38,347 nucleotides of DNA from an uncultured Verrucomicrobiae bacterium (GCA_943788245.1 CALSPN010000053.1:1-38347), one strand, 5' to 3'. Positions 1-9,180 are shown, numbered from the stretch's first letter. Numbers and translations are program-made. Notes: a model not told the origin generated them from the sequence alone.

Positions 1-1963
1 ATCGAACCACCCCAATAAAAAATTGCGGTCTCAGATCCAATGCAATCCCCTCGTTATCGATGGAGTGCTGTATGGTTCCTCTCCCAACCTGATCATCTTT
101 GCTGTGGACGCTGCAACTGGAGAGGAAAAGTGGCAGTTTTAATCCTTTCACAAAAAGCAATCCAGTCGGTGTAAATCGTGGTCTGATATTCTGGGAAGAG
201 TCGGGAAAATCGAGGATCCTGTTTACGGCAAGTCATTGGCTGCACGCTGTCGACACAAAAACAGGTCACCTTATTCCCGATTTCGGGCATGAAGGGCGAA
301 TTGACCTTCGAAAACATTTGCGCCCAGGCGCTGAAAAAATCCTTCATTCTTTCCAATACGCCAGGATCTATCTACGGGGATTTACTTATTTTGGGTACAC
401 GTGTCAGCGAAGGCCCTGGACCATCAGCTCCTGGATATATTCGTGCCTACAACGTCAGAACGGGAAATCTTGAATGGGTCTTTCACACACAATACCCCAT
501 CCCAGTGAATTTGGTTATGCAACCTGGCCCAGCGATGCCTGGAGCAAGATGGGTGGAGCCAATGCCTGGAGTGGATTGGCCGTCGACGAGAAGCGTGGAT
601 GGGTATTTTGTCCAACGGGCTCACCCGCTTTTGATTTTTGGGGTGGCAACCGTAAAGGCAAAAATCTTTTTGGAAATTGCCTATTGGTACTAGATGCCAA
701 AACTGGAGAAAGGGTATGGCACTACCAACTGGTCCACCATGATCTTTGGGACCGTGATCTTCCGGCTTCTCCCAACCTTATTGAGTTAACAATCGATCAT
801 GAAACAATAGAGGCTGTCGCGCAAATTACGAAATCGGGCCATGTTTTTCTGTTTCACCGTGAAACCGGTGAGCCTATTTTCCCAATTGAGGAACGCCCCT
901 TCCCCCCTTCCGACCTGAAAGAGGAAGAAGCTTGGCCAACACAGCCCATACCTACCATTCCGCCGCCCTTTGCGCGCCAACAATTGAAGCCTAGCGATAT
1001 CACACAAATTTCCCCCGAATCCAACGCATTGATGAGCGCCAAATTGAAGTCAGTTCGAAGTGGAGGTCAGTTCGTGCCACCAAGTGCGGCTGGAACGGTT
1101 ATTTTCCCTGGATTCGACGGGGGTGGCGAATGGGGGGGAGCCGCGTGGGATCCAGCAACGGAATGGTTGTATGTGAACGCCAATGAAATGCCATGGATCC
1201 TTACAATGGTAGAAACTGGTACGGATATATCCACAGCAGACATCTCGAGCGGCAAATTACTTTACAGAAGATTATGTGCAACATGCCATGGAATGGACAA
1301 AGAGGGCGATCCTCAGAAAACCTTTCCGTCGATAGCCAACATTGGTGAAAAAATGAACAAGGCACAAATCATGGCTCAAATGAGTCAAGGTAAAGGAGTC
1401 ATGCCTGCTTTTGATTTTTTGAAAGAAGCGGAAAAATCCGCAATTGCCAATTTTTTACTGAGAAATGAGGTGACAGAAAAACCAGACTCATTGACACAAA
1501 CAAGAGAAACGAAAACGAAGAAAGTTGAGGACAAATCCCCTTATACGCACACTGGGTATAACCGTTTCCTCGATAATGAGGGTTACCCGGCTGTCAAACC
1601 ACCGTGGGGAACTTTGAATGCCATTGACTTGAAAGAAGGACGCATCATCTGGCAAGTCACACTGGGAGAATTTAAAGACCTGACAGCCCGGGCATCTCAC
1701 CCACAGGTACCGAAAACTATGGAGGTCCCGCAGTCACGGCTGGTGGACTAATTTTCATCGGAGCATCAAAAGATGAAAAATTCCGAGCATTTGATAAGTT
1801 CACTGGAGAGGTCCTTTGGGAAGCCAATCTTCCAGCAGGCGGATATGCAACACCCGCCATTTATGCCATTGACGGCAAACAGTATATTGTGATTGCGTGT
1901 GGGGGGGGAAAAATGAACACAAAGTCGGGTGTTTCCTACATAGCTTTTAGTCTGCCAAACTAA
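1..1963 (+). CDS. PQQ-dependent quinoprotein dehydrogenase with inserted cytochrome c domain (5'-partial, frameshifted)
   Basis: Resembles membrane-associated quinoprotein glucose dehydrogenases, periplasmic enzymes that oxidise sugars or alcohols with pyrroloquinoline quinone and pass electrons on through haem. The beta-propeller is visible as repeats such as VDAATGEEKWQF, VRTGNLEWVF and LDAKTGERVWHY, with a family segment around HHDLWDRDLPASPN near 740-775. A c-type haem domain sits near 1250-1470: CATCHG for covalent haem and GVMPAF as probable Met ligand. The propeller then resumes (GTLNAIDLKEGRIIW) and ends GTENYGGP...YIAFSLPN, with the stop at 1961-1963. The start lies left of the window. 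Four frame changes (about 139, 340, 488 and 1700) break it; three lie at a T run, an A run and a CA repeat, and the conserved sequence continues across all. Substrate cannot be deduced. Probably sequencing indels, though unlike the ribosomal genes this locus could really be decaying. Confidence 0.8.
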
Positions 1964-1972
1964 TCCTTTCAC

Positions 1973-2704
1973 ATGATCAAACCATCCAATCCAAAAGCAA
2001 GGCAAATTGTTACTTTCGTGGGCTTTACCTTAATTGAGTTATTAGTCGTTATCGCAATCATTGCCATATTGGCAAGTTTGCTGCTACCGGCTTTGAGTCA
2101 GGCTAAGAAAAAAGCAAACCGAATCGTGTGTGTGTCGAATATGCGTCAAATTGACCTGGCATTTCGAATGTATCGCTCTGATCATGATGAGCGTTTTCCT
2201 GATAGGAGAGATTTAAAATCCTTATTACCTGGAGGTTACAAACCTTGGGGGAATTGGCCAAGGTCTGATCCACGCTCAGGTTGGGCAGGATTGATCTTAT
2301 CCAATACAGTGAGCTCCGAAAAGACCTGGATGTGTCCAAGCATCAGGAAATCACCTTTAGGAAAGGCTATTTCATCAGTCCAGCATATTGGTTTTACAAC
2401 AAATGCTCCGTTGAGTGGATATTGGATGTGGCGATTCGACCAAAATACAGAAGAAATCCCACTGGATAATTTTTGGGGGAAAACAGAAAATCAAGTCATT
2501 CAACATTTGAGGAAAGAAGCTAATCCTTTTATAGGCATCCCAAATGGTCCTACGGAGGTCGAATTGATGGTCGATGTTTACTATCCTTCTACAATCGACA
2601 GTATCGATGAATCGATCAGAGGCAGAGCCGTTCATCCCAAGGGGAGAAATAGGCTCATGATGGATGGACACGTTCAATTCCTCAAAGACAAACGCACACA
2701 ATAA
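1973..2704 (+). CDS. prepilin-type N-terminal cleavage/methylation protein with H-X9-DG C-terminus
   Basis: 243 aa, type IV pilin or type II secretion pseudopilin fold. The class III leader is clear: residues about 18-42 read [20 protein letters not shown], cut before F by prepilin peptidase, with the conserved Glu at mature position 5 and a hydrophobic helix that anchors and assembles the subunit. Most of the remainder is variable. The C-terminus has H, nine residues, then DG ([12 protein letters not shown]), the H-X9-DG motif of the large prepilin-like families of Planctomycetes and Verrucomicrobia. It starts 9 nt after the PQQ dehydrogenase stop, so the two may be co-transcribed. A secretion ATPase lies at the other window end, but no secretin or platform gene is nearby. 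Function of this paralogue is unknown. Confidence 0.85.
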   Translation: MIKPSNPKARQIVTFVGFTLIELLVVIAIIAILASLLLPALSQAKKKANRIVCVSNMRQIDLAFRMYRSDHDERFPDRRDLKSLLPGGYKPWGNWPRSDPRSGWAGLILSNTVSSEKTWMCPSIRKSPLGKAISSVQHIGFTTNAPLSGYWMWRFDQNTEEIPLDNFWGKTENQVIQHLRKEANPFIGIPNGPTEVELMVDVYYPSTIDSIDESIRGRAVHPKGRNRLMMDGHVQFLKDKRTQ

Positions 2705-2736
2705 ATCACTCGCTTCTCCAAGGAGAAGCGAGTGAT
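2705..2736. terminator. bidirectional intrinsic terminator candidate
   Basis: A perfect 15-bp inverted repeat (ATCACTCGCTTCTCC, AA, GGAGAAGCGAGTGAT) starts just after the prepilin stop and lies 26 nt from the repaired L17 stop. The genes converge here, so one hairpin could end both transcripts. The T tract is weak on either side (TTTATT on the minus strand), so termination efficiency is uncertain. Confidence 0.7.
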
Positions 2737-2762
2737 GAGAGATTGATTTACTCTGACTGCTG

Positions 2763-3310
2763 TTAAGCGTCTTTCTTTTCTTCTTCTTGCTTGTCAGCTT
2801 CTGGCGCCTCCTCTGAAGCAGTGTCAGCAGGTGCCTCAGTGGCAGATGCCTCAGCAGCACGTGCCTCAGTGGCAGATGCCTCAGTGGTTGTCGCTGTTTC
2901 TGCAGCTCGTCTCGCTTGTGCTATCAGAAGTAACCTTCGGCTTCAGCAGCTGAGCTCGATTCCACAAATTCGATCATTGCCATTTGCGCAGCGTCGCCGC
3001 GACGCTCATGCAATTTAATGATACGCGTGTAACCACCTGCGCGATCCTGGTGACCTGGGGCAATTTCGTTGAAAAGAATCTGAACGGCATCTTCCTGATG
3101 CAAACGAGAAGCTGCTAACCGGCGGTGGTGAATAGAACCCTTTTTGCCGAGTGTAACCATTTTTTCCGCAACAGGACGCACTGCTTTGGCCTTTGCTAAG
3201 GTAGTAGTAACTCTTTTGTTCTTGATCAGGCTGCACACCATGTTAGCCAGCATAGCGTTGCGGTGCGCGCCCTTGCGACCAAGTTTAGCATTACGTTTTA
3301 AGTGTCTCAT
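2763..3310 (-). CDS. rplQ: 50S ribosomal protein L17 with Ala/Glu-rich C-terminal tail (frame broken in tail)
   Basis: L17 binds 23S rRNA near the tunnel exit. The core starts MRHLKRNAKLGRKGAHRNAM and keeps the RAGGYTRI motif; it is the usual length, ending near EFVESSSAAEAE. The uninterrupted frame stops at 2924, but the next 160 bases of the same strand encode, in another frame, an Ala/Thr/Glu-rich tail (ASATEARAAEASATEAPADT ... EEEKKDA) that stops cleanly at 2763. Two small indels, near 2935 and 2912, would join core and tail. Last gene of the alpha cluster, 22 nt after rpoA, as in most bacteria. The core is certain; that the tail belongs to L17 is inference, and the gene could instead end at 2924. 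Confidence 0.85.
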
Positions 3311-3332
3311 GAAAAGTGAATTTTAAATTGTT

Positions 3333-4347
3333 TTACTCCAATGCGCTGGGCTCTTCCTTTGAATCAATGAGAGAAGTGTCGATGTTCATCCCAAGTGACA
3401 ATCCCAAACCGGTAAGTTTGTCCTTAATTTCGTTCAGTGACTTCTTACCAAAATTCCGATATTTGAGCATTTCTGCTTCCGACTTGATTGCCAACTGTCC
3501 GACAGTGGTTATGTTGGCGTTGTTGAGACAGTTGGCGGCGCGCACACTGAGCTCAATTTCATTGACACTCATGTTGAGCAGTTTTCGCATTCTGGACTTT
3601 TCATCATCCTTCTGGTCAACCACTTCTTCGAATTCAACGGCATTTTTGTCGTATCCAACAAACACATCCAAGTGGTGTTGAAGGATAGCCGATGCTTGTG
3701 TCAACGCATCGTCGGGGGTGATACGCCCGTCCGTGTTGATTTCTAGAATCAGACTATCATAGTCTGTTCGCTGCCCGACGCGGGCGCTTTCAACGTTGTA
3801 TCTCACACGGGTTACAGGCGAAAAGATAGAGTCAATGGGTATGACGCCTATGGATTGGTCCTGCTTTTTGTTTTCATCGCCAGGGCAGAAACCACGTCCC
3901 ACCTTGATCTCCATTTCAATCTCGAATTTTTTTCTTTTTATCGAGGGTGCAAATGTGCTGTTCCGGGTTGACAAGCTCAAGATTCTGATTGACTTGGATG
4001 TCAGCACCAGTGATTGCTCCGCTTTTGTTGACGCTCAGTAAGATTGTTTGTGGATCACGTGAATGTGAAATGAATTTGACCTTCTTTAAATTCAACACAA
4101 TTTCGGTGACATCTTCTGCAACTCCCTCCACAACGGCAAACTCATGCATTGCTCCATCGATCTTTACCGAGGTGATGGAGGCGCCTTCGAGGGAGGAAAG
4201 GAGGACTCGGCGCAAGGAGTTTCCTATGGTGTGTCCGTAACCTGTTTCGAAGGGTTCAGCAACGAACTTTGCGTATTTATCGGTAGCGGTTTCTTCTTCT
4301 TTGGTCAACCGCTTGGGCATTTCAAAACGACCTAATCTTACTGGCAT
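3333..4347 (-). CDS. rpoA: DNA-directed RNA polymerase subunit alpha (one frameshift)
   Basis: Alpha dimerises to nucleate the polymerase; its C-terminal domain contacts UP elements and activators. The N-terminal domain is shown by PFETGYGHTIGNSLRRVLLS. The later part has GRITPDDALTQASAIL, and the C-terminal domain has SVRAANCLNNANITTVGQL and YRNFGKKSLNEIKDKL, the helix-hairpin-helix DNA contact region. The two frames join near 3927-3940 at a run of T (A on the coding strand), so one base is miscounted. The repaired length, about 338 aa, is normal. It lies between rpsD and rplQ. The start ATG at 4347 has no Shine-Dalgarno; the leader reads AATATT. An 81-nt gap separates it from rpsD. Confidence 0.95.
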
Positions 4348-4428
4348 AATATTGTAGATACAGTTTTAATCTGGCCCAGTGAGCGTCCCGACGGTCACCA
4401 AGCCCATATAACTGATTTGGTATTGTTA

Positions 4429-5037
4429 TTATCGGGAATAAAATTCGACGACCATTTGTTCGCTACCAATTGGTTGTATTTCTTCTTTGGTAGGAACGCG
4501 CATGATGACACCCTTGAAAAAGTCTTTATCAAGGTGCAACCATTCAGGAACACGTCGACTGGTAGAAATTTCCATGTTCTTGGTAGCCATCTGTCTCGAT
4601 ACACTGGAGTTTTTGATTTCTACAGTGTCGTTTACCTGGAGTGCATAACTTGAAATATCAACTTTTTTGCCATTAACTAATACATGACCATGACCGACCA
4701 TTTGCCGCGCGGCGGGCCGACTGCTTGCAAAGCCCAGTTGAAAAACGGCGTTGTCCAGTCTTGTTTCCAGGATTTGGAGCATGGTTTCTCCCGTCACGCC
4801 TTTGCGTCGACGAGCGGTTTCATAAACAGCACGGAATTGTTTTTCCTGTAGTCCGTAAAAGTAGCGGAATTTCTGTTTTTCCATCAAGCCTAGCGCATAC
4901 TCAGTGTTCTTGCGCCTGGAGCGAGGGCCATGCATACCCGGGCCGTAATTACGGCGCTCTAGATATTTTGAGGGGCCAAAGATTGGGATTCCAAATCGGC
5001 GGCTAATTTTGGTTTTAGGTCCAGTGTAACGAGCCAT
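4429..5037 (-). CDS. rpsD: 30S ribosomal protein S4
   Basis: 202 aa, complete. A primary 16S rRNA binder that starts assembly of the 30S body and helps decoding accuracy; in E. coli it also represses its operon. The start MARYTGPKTKISRRFG, the N-terminal stretch YGPGMHGPRSRRKN and the S4 RNA-binding domain (ETRLDNAVFQLGFASSRPAARQMVGHGHVLVNGK, about residues 90-150, shown here in pieces: RLDNAVFQLGFA, ARQMVGHGHVLVNG) are typical. The N-terminal zinc cysteines of the C+ form are absent. It lies between rpsK (18 nt) and rpoA (81 nt). No Shine-Dalgarno is visible. Confidence 0.97.
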   Translation of the reverse strand: MARYTGPKTKISRRFGIPIFGPSKYLERRNYGPGMHGPRSRRKNTEYALGLMEKQKFRYFYGLQEKQFRAVYETARRRKGVTGETMLQILETRLDNAVFQLGFASSRPAARQMVGHGHVLVNGKKVDISSYALQVNDTVEIKNSSVSRQMATKNMEISTSRRVPEWLHLDKDFFKGVIMRVPTKEEIQPIGSEQMVVEFYSR

Positions 5038-5055
5038 AATAAATAGTAGAATGAA

Positions 5056-5733
5056 TTAAACGCGGCGCTTTTTCCTTGGGCGACAGCCATTGTGAGGGAC
5101 AGGGGTAACGTCCTTGATACCATTAATCTCCAAACCAATGGCTTGGAGCGCACGGATCGCCGATTCACGGCCGGAACCGGGGCCCTTGACCCTGATTTCA
5201 ACTTCCTTTAAACCGTGTGACATAGCTTGACGACCTGCATCTTGAGCAACTTGCTGAGCGGCGAAAGCAGTACTTTTACGAGAACCGCGGAAGCCAACCT
5301 TGCCTGCGGATGACCAACTGACGACGTTGCCGTGCATGTCAGTGATGGATACCAAGGTGTTGTTGAAGGTAGCGCAAATAGTTGCGATTCCGTTAACAAC
5401 GTTCTTGGAACCTTTGGCCTTGACGATCTTGGCCGGTCCAAGATCAGTGGAAAGCAATTCAGCAGCCGACGGTGCTTCGGCGGGAGCTGGGCCATCGTCG
5501 GTTTTACCCTCGGCTTTTTTCTCCTCCTTGCCCTCAGCAGCAGGCTTCGCCTCTTTGGGAGCCTTTGCAGCCGCAGTCTTCGCCTCTTTGGGAGCCTTTT
5601 CAGCTTCGGGCTTCGCCTCTTTGGGAGCCTCTGCAGCTTCAGGCTTCACCTCTTTGGGAGCCTCTGCAGCTTCAGGCTTTGCGGCACTCGTGGCCTCGGT
5701 TTCTTCAACCTTTTTTTGTTCTTCTTCTGCCAT
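5056..5733 (-). CDS. rpsK: 30S ribosomal protein S11 with ~95-residue Ala/Lys/Glu-rich N-terminal extension
   Basis: The C-terminal 130 residues are standard S11, a platform protein near the mRNA exit: [38 protein letters not shown] and [19 protein letters not shown]. The protein is 225 aa against about 129 in E. coli. The extra N-terminus starts [11 protein letters not shown] and contains four 11-residue repeats of type [11 protein letters not shown] (residues 25-68), then a Lys/Glu/Pro linker. The frame is open throughout and the ATG at 5733 follows rpsM by 21 nt; no later Met lies before the S11 fold, so the extension is likely translated. Its composition resembles histone H1-like or amphipathic helical tails. 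Its role is unknown. Confidence 0.95.
   Translation of the reverse strand: MAEEEQKKVEETEATSAAKPEAAEAPKEVKPEAAEAPKEAKPEAEKAPKEAKTAAAKAPKEAKPAAEGKEEKKAEGKTDDGPAPAEAPSAAELLSTDLGPAKIVKAKGSKNVVNGIATICATFNNTLVSITDMHGNVVSWSSAGKVGFRGSRKSTAFAAQQVAQDAGRQAMSHGLKEVEIRVKGPGSGRESAIRALQAIGLEINGIKDVTPVPHNGCRPRKKRRV
5530..5661 (-). repeat. four tandem 33-bp coding repeats in rpsK
   Basis: Four head-to-tail units of 33 bp encode [33 protein letters not shown] and [11 protein letters not shown]. On the plus strand each contains CTCTTTGGGAGCC. The unit length is a multiple of three, so copy changes keep the frame. Partial similarity continues upstream (KPEAAE at residues 19-24). Confidence 0.9.
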
Positions 5734-5754
5734 ATATCAAATCAATGGAATTGC

Positions 5755-6150
5755 TTAATGAATTCCGGATTTAGCGTTAGGATTGCGCTGGATACCCACT
5801 GTTTTTCGTGCTCCCTTACGAGAGCGCGCATTCGTGGATGTTCTTTGTCCACGCACGGGTAACCCACGGATGTGACGAATACCGCGATAACACTTGATCG
5901 CTTGCATTCGCTTCAAATTCATGCTGATTTCCCGGCGAAGATCACCTTCGATCATGTATTGGCCATCCTGGATCGCATGAACAATTTTGGATAATTGGTC
6001 ATCCGTCAGGTCCTTGGCCCGGATCGATGGTTTAATGCCCGTTGCTTCGATAATTTCATTCGAAATAGCCGGACCAATGCCATACATGTATCGCAAAGCG
6101 ATATCGATTCGCTTGTGTCCGGGAATGTCTACACCCATGATTCTTGCCAT
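5755..6150 (-). CDS. rpsM: 30S ribosomal protein S13
   Basis: 131 aa. S13 sits in the 30S head and contacts L5, S19 and the P-site tRNA. The start chosen is the ATG at 6150 giving [20 protein letters not shown]; an in-frame ATG 54 nt upstream would run into rpmJ and add residues not found in the family. Helix-hairpin-helix ([12 protein letters not shown]) and the basic C-terminus ([21 protein letters not shown]) are intact. Lies 17 nt after rpmJ and 21 nt before rpsK, the usual alpha operon order. Confidence 0.96.
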   Translation of the reverse strand: MARIMGVDIPGHKRIDIALRYMYGIGPAISNEIIEATGIKPSIRAKDLTDDQLSKIVHAIQDGQYMIEGDLRREISMNLKRMQAIKCYRGIRHIRGLPVRGQRTSTNARSRKGARKTVGIQRNPNAKSGIH

Positions 6151-6167
6151 AAAATCTGTCTTTCCTA

Positions 6168-6281
6168 TCAGCCTTGACGCTGTTTGTGCCGAGGGTTGCT
6201 GCAAACAACGCGTATCACACCTTTACGGCGAATGATGCGGCAATGCTCACAAAGTTTTTTAACTGATGCTCTTACTTTCAT
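6168..6281 (-). CDS. rpmJ: 50S ribosomal protein L36
   Basis: 37 aa, found by direct translation: [14 protein letters not shown], then [13 protein letters not shown] and [10 protein letters not shown]. Cys11, Cys14, Cys27 and His32 form the zinc ribbon of the C+ form. L36 stabilises 23S rRNA late in 50S assembly. It lies between infA (19 nt) and rpsM (17 nt), its normal place. No Shine-Dalgarno; the leader is ATATAAGAATTTT. Confidence 0.97.
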   Translation of the reverse strand: MKVRASVKKLCEHCRIIRRKGVIRVVCSNPRHKQRQG

Positions 6282-6300
6282 AAAATTCTTATATCCATTT

Positions 6301-6510
6301 TCATTTTAAAATGGTCCCTCTTGCCATATCAGATGGCGAGAAGAAAACGGCGACCTTATCGCCTGGTTGTATCTCTGACAATTCAAATTTTGATTTTTTT
6401 GCATTCACCGCAACCACGCGATGACCATTTGGCATTTCTACCCAAAGACGGTCGTCTGCAATTTTGCTTAAGACGATGCCTCTACCTTCGAATCCATCCG
6501 GGTCGCACAT
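6301..6510 (-). CDS. infA: translation initiation factor IF-1
   Basis: 69 aa OB-fold protein that blocks the ribosomal A site during initiation. Family residues are clear: [23 protein letters not shown], given in pieces as FEGRGIVL and [13 protein letters not shown], then [20 protein letters not shown]. The N-terminus MCDPDG replaces the usual MAKEE. The ATG at 6510 lies inside the end of map, giving a 43-nt overlap in a different frame. Either the overlap is real and couples translation, or an indel has altered the end of map. Lies before rpmJ, as usual. Confidence 0.93.
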   Translation of the reverse strand: MCDPDGFEGRGIVLSKIADDRLWVEMPNGHRVVAVNAKKSKFELSEIQPGDKVAVFFSPSDMARGTILK

Positions 6511-7247
6511 GTCAGAATTTCAGGTTCCTCTTCTGTCACCAAGATGGTGTGTTCAAAGTGAGCTGATGGCTTGCGATCCTTTGTAATCACTGTCCACCCG
6601 TCCTCCAGAATCAGGACTTCCGGTTTTCCCATGTTGACCATAGGTTCAATTGCAATCGTCATACCAGCCTTCAATTTCGGTGATGGCGCACCATCGACAA
6701 AATTCGGGATCTGCGGTTCTTCATGCATCGTTCGTCCAACACCGTGACCTACGAATTCACGAACCACACTGTAGCCATTTGATTCTACGTGCTTTTGAAT
6801 GGCACGAGATATGTCTACCACCCGATTTCCCAACACGGCTGCTTTGATGCCTTCATCCAATGAACGTTGTGTCACATCCATTAAATTCTGAATCTCCACC
6901 TCGCAACCACCCGCTGCCACTGTAATTGCGTTGTCCCCTATGAAACCTTGGTACGTCACCCCGACATCAAGACTGATGATGTCTCCAAACTGAACAGTTC
7001 GGGAGCCGCAAATACCATGGACTACTTCTTCATTGACTGAGATACAAGTGTGACAAGGGTAACCCCTGTAGCCTAGAAATGCAGACTTACCTTTGTATCG
7101 TTCAATGCACTCTGCTGCAAATTCGTCAATTTCACGGGTGCTGACTCCAGGCTTTATGATCTTTGCTGTTTCCAGTAAGACCGTGTTCGCCATAGCGCCG
7201 GCGTCGCGCATTCCTTCAATTTCCTTTGCATTCTTAGGGCGAATCAT
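6468..7247 (-). CDS. map: type I methionine aminopeptidase
   Basis: 259 aa cytosolic metalloprotease that removes the initiator Met from nascent proteins. The pita-bread fold metal ligands are present: two Asp in SLDVGVTYQGFIGDN, His in VGHGVGRTMHEEPQIPNF, Glu in IEPMVNMG and Glu in HFEHTILVTEE; the substrate His is in CHTCISVNEEVVHG. Lies between secY (54 nt) and infA. adk, often between secY and map, is missing. The last 13 residues overlap infA. No Shine-Dalgarno precedes the ATG. Confidence 0.96.
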   Translation of the reverse strand: MIRPKNAKEIEGMRDAGAMANTVLLETAKIIKPGVSTREIDEFAAECIERYKGKSAFLGYRGYPCHTCISVNEEVVHGICGSRTVQFGDIISLDVGVTYQGFIGDNAITVAAGGCEVEIQNLMDVTQRSLDEGIKAAVLGNRVVDISRAIQKHVESNGYSVVREFVGHGVGRTMHEEPQIPNFVDGAPSPKLKAGMTIAIEPMVNMGKPEVLILEDGWTVITKDRKPSAHFEHTILVTEEEPEILTCATRMDSKVEASS

Positions 7248-7301
7248 GACGAAAATAAGTCGTGTTTAAATGCGTAGGAGTTGGGGAGACGTAAGCCTTT
7301 A

Positions 7302-8681
7302 TTAGAAACGCCCCTTGATTTTCCCTTTCTTGAGAAAACCATCGTAGTGACGTGTCAATAAATGAGATTCCATCTGACGCATTGTATCCAATACCACGCC
7401 CACTGTAATCAACAGACTTGTGCCGCCGAAGAAAGTGGCTGCAGCAAACGGCACATTCATTGCCGTGTGCAGTAATGGTGGAATGATCGCAATACCGGTG
7501 AGGAACATGGCTCCAGCGAAAGTGATTCGGCTCATTGTGCGATGCAGAAAATCACTGGTGGCCGTTCCGGGACGAACACCCGGTATGTATCCGCCGTATT
7601 TTTTGAGGTCATCCGCAATCTGGATCTCATTGAACTGGGTCGCGACCCAGAAGTATGAGAAAAACAGGATCATCAAACCTTCAAGCAACATGAATCCACC
7701 GCTACCATAAGCAATCATGCGACTTATATCCTCAAACAGCTTGATCTCTGTGATCCTTCCAAGCTGCATGAAAATCCTGTCAGGGAACATCAGAATTGCT
7801 TGAGCAAAGATGATAGGCATCACACCAGCGTAGTTCACCCGCAAGGGCATGAACGAGCTTCCGCCGGAGTAAACTTTTCGACCCACTGCTCGTTGGGCGT
7901 ATTGCACCGGTATTTTTCTTTGGGCCTGCGTCACTGCAATAACTAATGCAGTCACTGCCGCAAAGATGAGGATCAAGCCTACGAGATGGAGCAGGTTATA
8001 CTGAGCAACGACACCTTCAGGTGGGAAGAACATGGTGTAAATCTGATTCACGGCAGAGGGCAGTCGAGCAAGAATACCTATCGTTATGACAAGGGATATA
8101 CCATTGCCAATGCCCCGTTCTGTGATCTGCTCTCCAAGCCACATCAACAAAAGCAGTGTACCTGTTGTCAACACAAGCACTGTTTGGATACGATACCACC
8201 AGATGGCGTCTGAGAGAACGAGTTGTCCCGTGAATCCATCGAAAATTTTGGAGGGATTTTCCCAGCCAAGAGCCATGACGAAACCTTGTCCCAGACACAA
8301 GATCAAGGTCAAAAAACGACCGTACTGGATAATTTTTGCCCGTCCGCCTTCTTCGCGGGCGAGCTTGCTTAGTCCCGGCAAGACCGCTGTCATTAACTGG
8401 ATGATGATCGTGGCGCTGATGTAGGGCATGATTCCCAATGAACCAATAGCACAGCGTTCCAGCGCTCCACCGGTGAACAGACTATACATGCCAAGCAAAC
8501 TGCGATCGTCCTGTTCAGCCGTCTGGGCTAAAAAGTCTGATAAAAGAGCACCATCCAATCCTGGAACAGGTACCAATGCAATTAATCGGCAGATAGAAAG
8601 AAGCAATAGTGTAAAGATGATCCGGGATTTTAACTCCGGTATCTTGAAACAATTGCTGAATGTTTGAACGATGGCTAACAT
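7302..8681 (-). CDS. secY: protein translocase subunit SecY
   Basis: 459 aa inner-membrane channel of the Sec translocon, partner of SecE, whose gene lies at the far end of the same block. About ten hydrophobic segments are visible, with PVPGLDGALL after TM1, GIMPYISATIIIQL in TM2, the positive loop QRKIPVQYA and the C-terminal loop ADDLKKYGGYIPGVRPG that contacts SecA and ribosome. Length is normal (E. coli 443). Lies 12 nt after rplO, as the last spc gene. Confidence 0.97.
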   Translation of the reverse strand: MLAIVQTFSNCFKIPELKSRIIFTLLLLSICRLIALVPVPGLDGALLSDFLAQTAEQDDRSLLGMYSLFTGGALERCAIGSLGIMPYISATIIIQLMTAVLPGLSKLAREEGGRAKIIQYGRFLTLILCLGQGFVMALGWENPSKIFDGFTGQLVLSDAIWWYRIQTVLVLTTGTLLLLMWLGEQITERGIGNGISLVITIGILARLPSAVNQIYTMFFPPEGVVAQYNLLHLVGLILIFAAVTALVIAVTQAQRKIPVQYAQRAVGRKVYSGGSSFMPLRVNYAGVMPIIFAQAILMFPDRIFMQLGRITEIKLFEDISRMIAYGSGGFMLLEGLMILFFSYFWVATQFNEIQIADDLKKYGGYIPGVRPGTATSDFLHRTMSRITFAGAMFLTGIAIIPPLLHTAMNVPFAAATFFGGTSLLITVGVVLDTMRQMESHLLTRHYDGFLKKGKIKGRF

Positions 8682-8693
8682 GTATGGTATCGG

Positions 8694-9170
8694 TTAAAGA
8701 GCACGTTTGCCCGTTTTGGGTATCAGGGCCACAGCCTCGCAAGTACCACCCGCGGACTCGATTTTTTGTTTGGCCGAAGCGCTGAACGCTTGGACCTTGA
8801 GAGTCAATTTCTTGGAGAGCTCGCCATTACCTAGGATTTTCACACCTTGACCGCTGCCCTGAGCCAAGCCAGCTTTGCGCAGTGTCTCAACATCAATCAC
8901 ACTGCCAGCGTCGAAACTTTCCAGACTGGAAATGTTTACGGGTATGTAATAAGTGGTATGGTCCGCGTTGTTGAAACCGCGTTTCGGCAAACGACGATGG
9001 AGAGGCATTTGGCCACCTTCAAAGCCTTCGCGAATCGTCCCGCCTGAGCGGGATCGCTGTCCTTTGTGACCGCGTCCACTTGTTTTACCAAGACCACTGC
9101 CTTCACCACGGCCAAGCCGTTTTCTTCGGTGTTTTGCGCCCGGTTGGGGCTTTAAGTCATGAAGTCGCAT
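8694..9170 (-). CDS. rplO: 50S ribosomal protein L15
   Basis: 158 aa. The Gly/Arg-rich N-terminal tail that threads into 23S rRNA is present ([20 protein letters not shown], then [17 protein letters not shown]), followed by the globular domain ending [14 protein letters not shown]. It follows rpsE by only 10 nt, leaving no room for rpmD, which normally lies between them. Followed by secY. Confidence 0.97.
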   Translation of the reverse strand: MRLHDLKPQPGAKHRRKRLGRGEGSGLGKTSGRGHKGQRSRSGGTIREGFEGGQMPLHRRLPKRGFNNADHTTYYIPVNISSLESFDAGSVIDVETLRKAGLAQGSGQGVKILGNGELSKKLTLKVQAFSASAKQKIESAGGTCEAVALIPKTGKRAL

Positions 9171-9180
9171 AGAAATTTAA

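Noticed and set aside
21..1963. Plus-strand fragments as separate small genes
   Set aside because: They are consecutive pieces of one quinoprotein in three frames.
3916..4007. Programmed frameshifting in rpoA
   Set aside because: The break is a simple A run with no stimulatory structure evident, and unrelated genes show the same kind of break.
5530..5661. Regular 33-bp repeats that could suggest a CRISPR array
   Set aside because: Units are contiguous without spacers, lie in frame in S11 and encode a peptide repeat.
5300..5862. Long plus-strand open frames opposite rpsK, rich in Ala/Ser or Leu/Gly
   Set aside because: They mirror the codon bias of the S11 repeat tail on the other strand; no family motif and no promoter or ribosome site.
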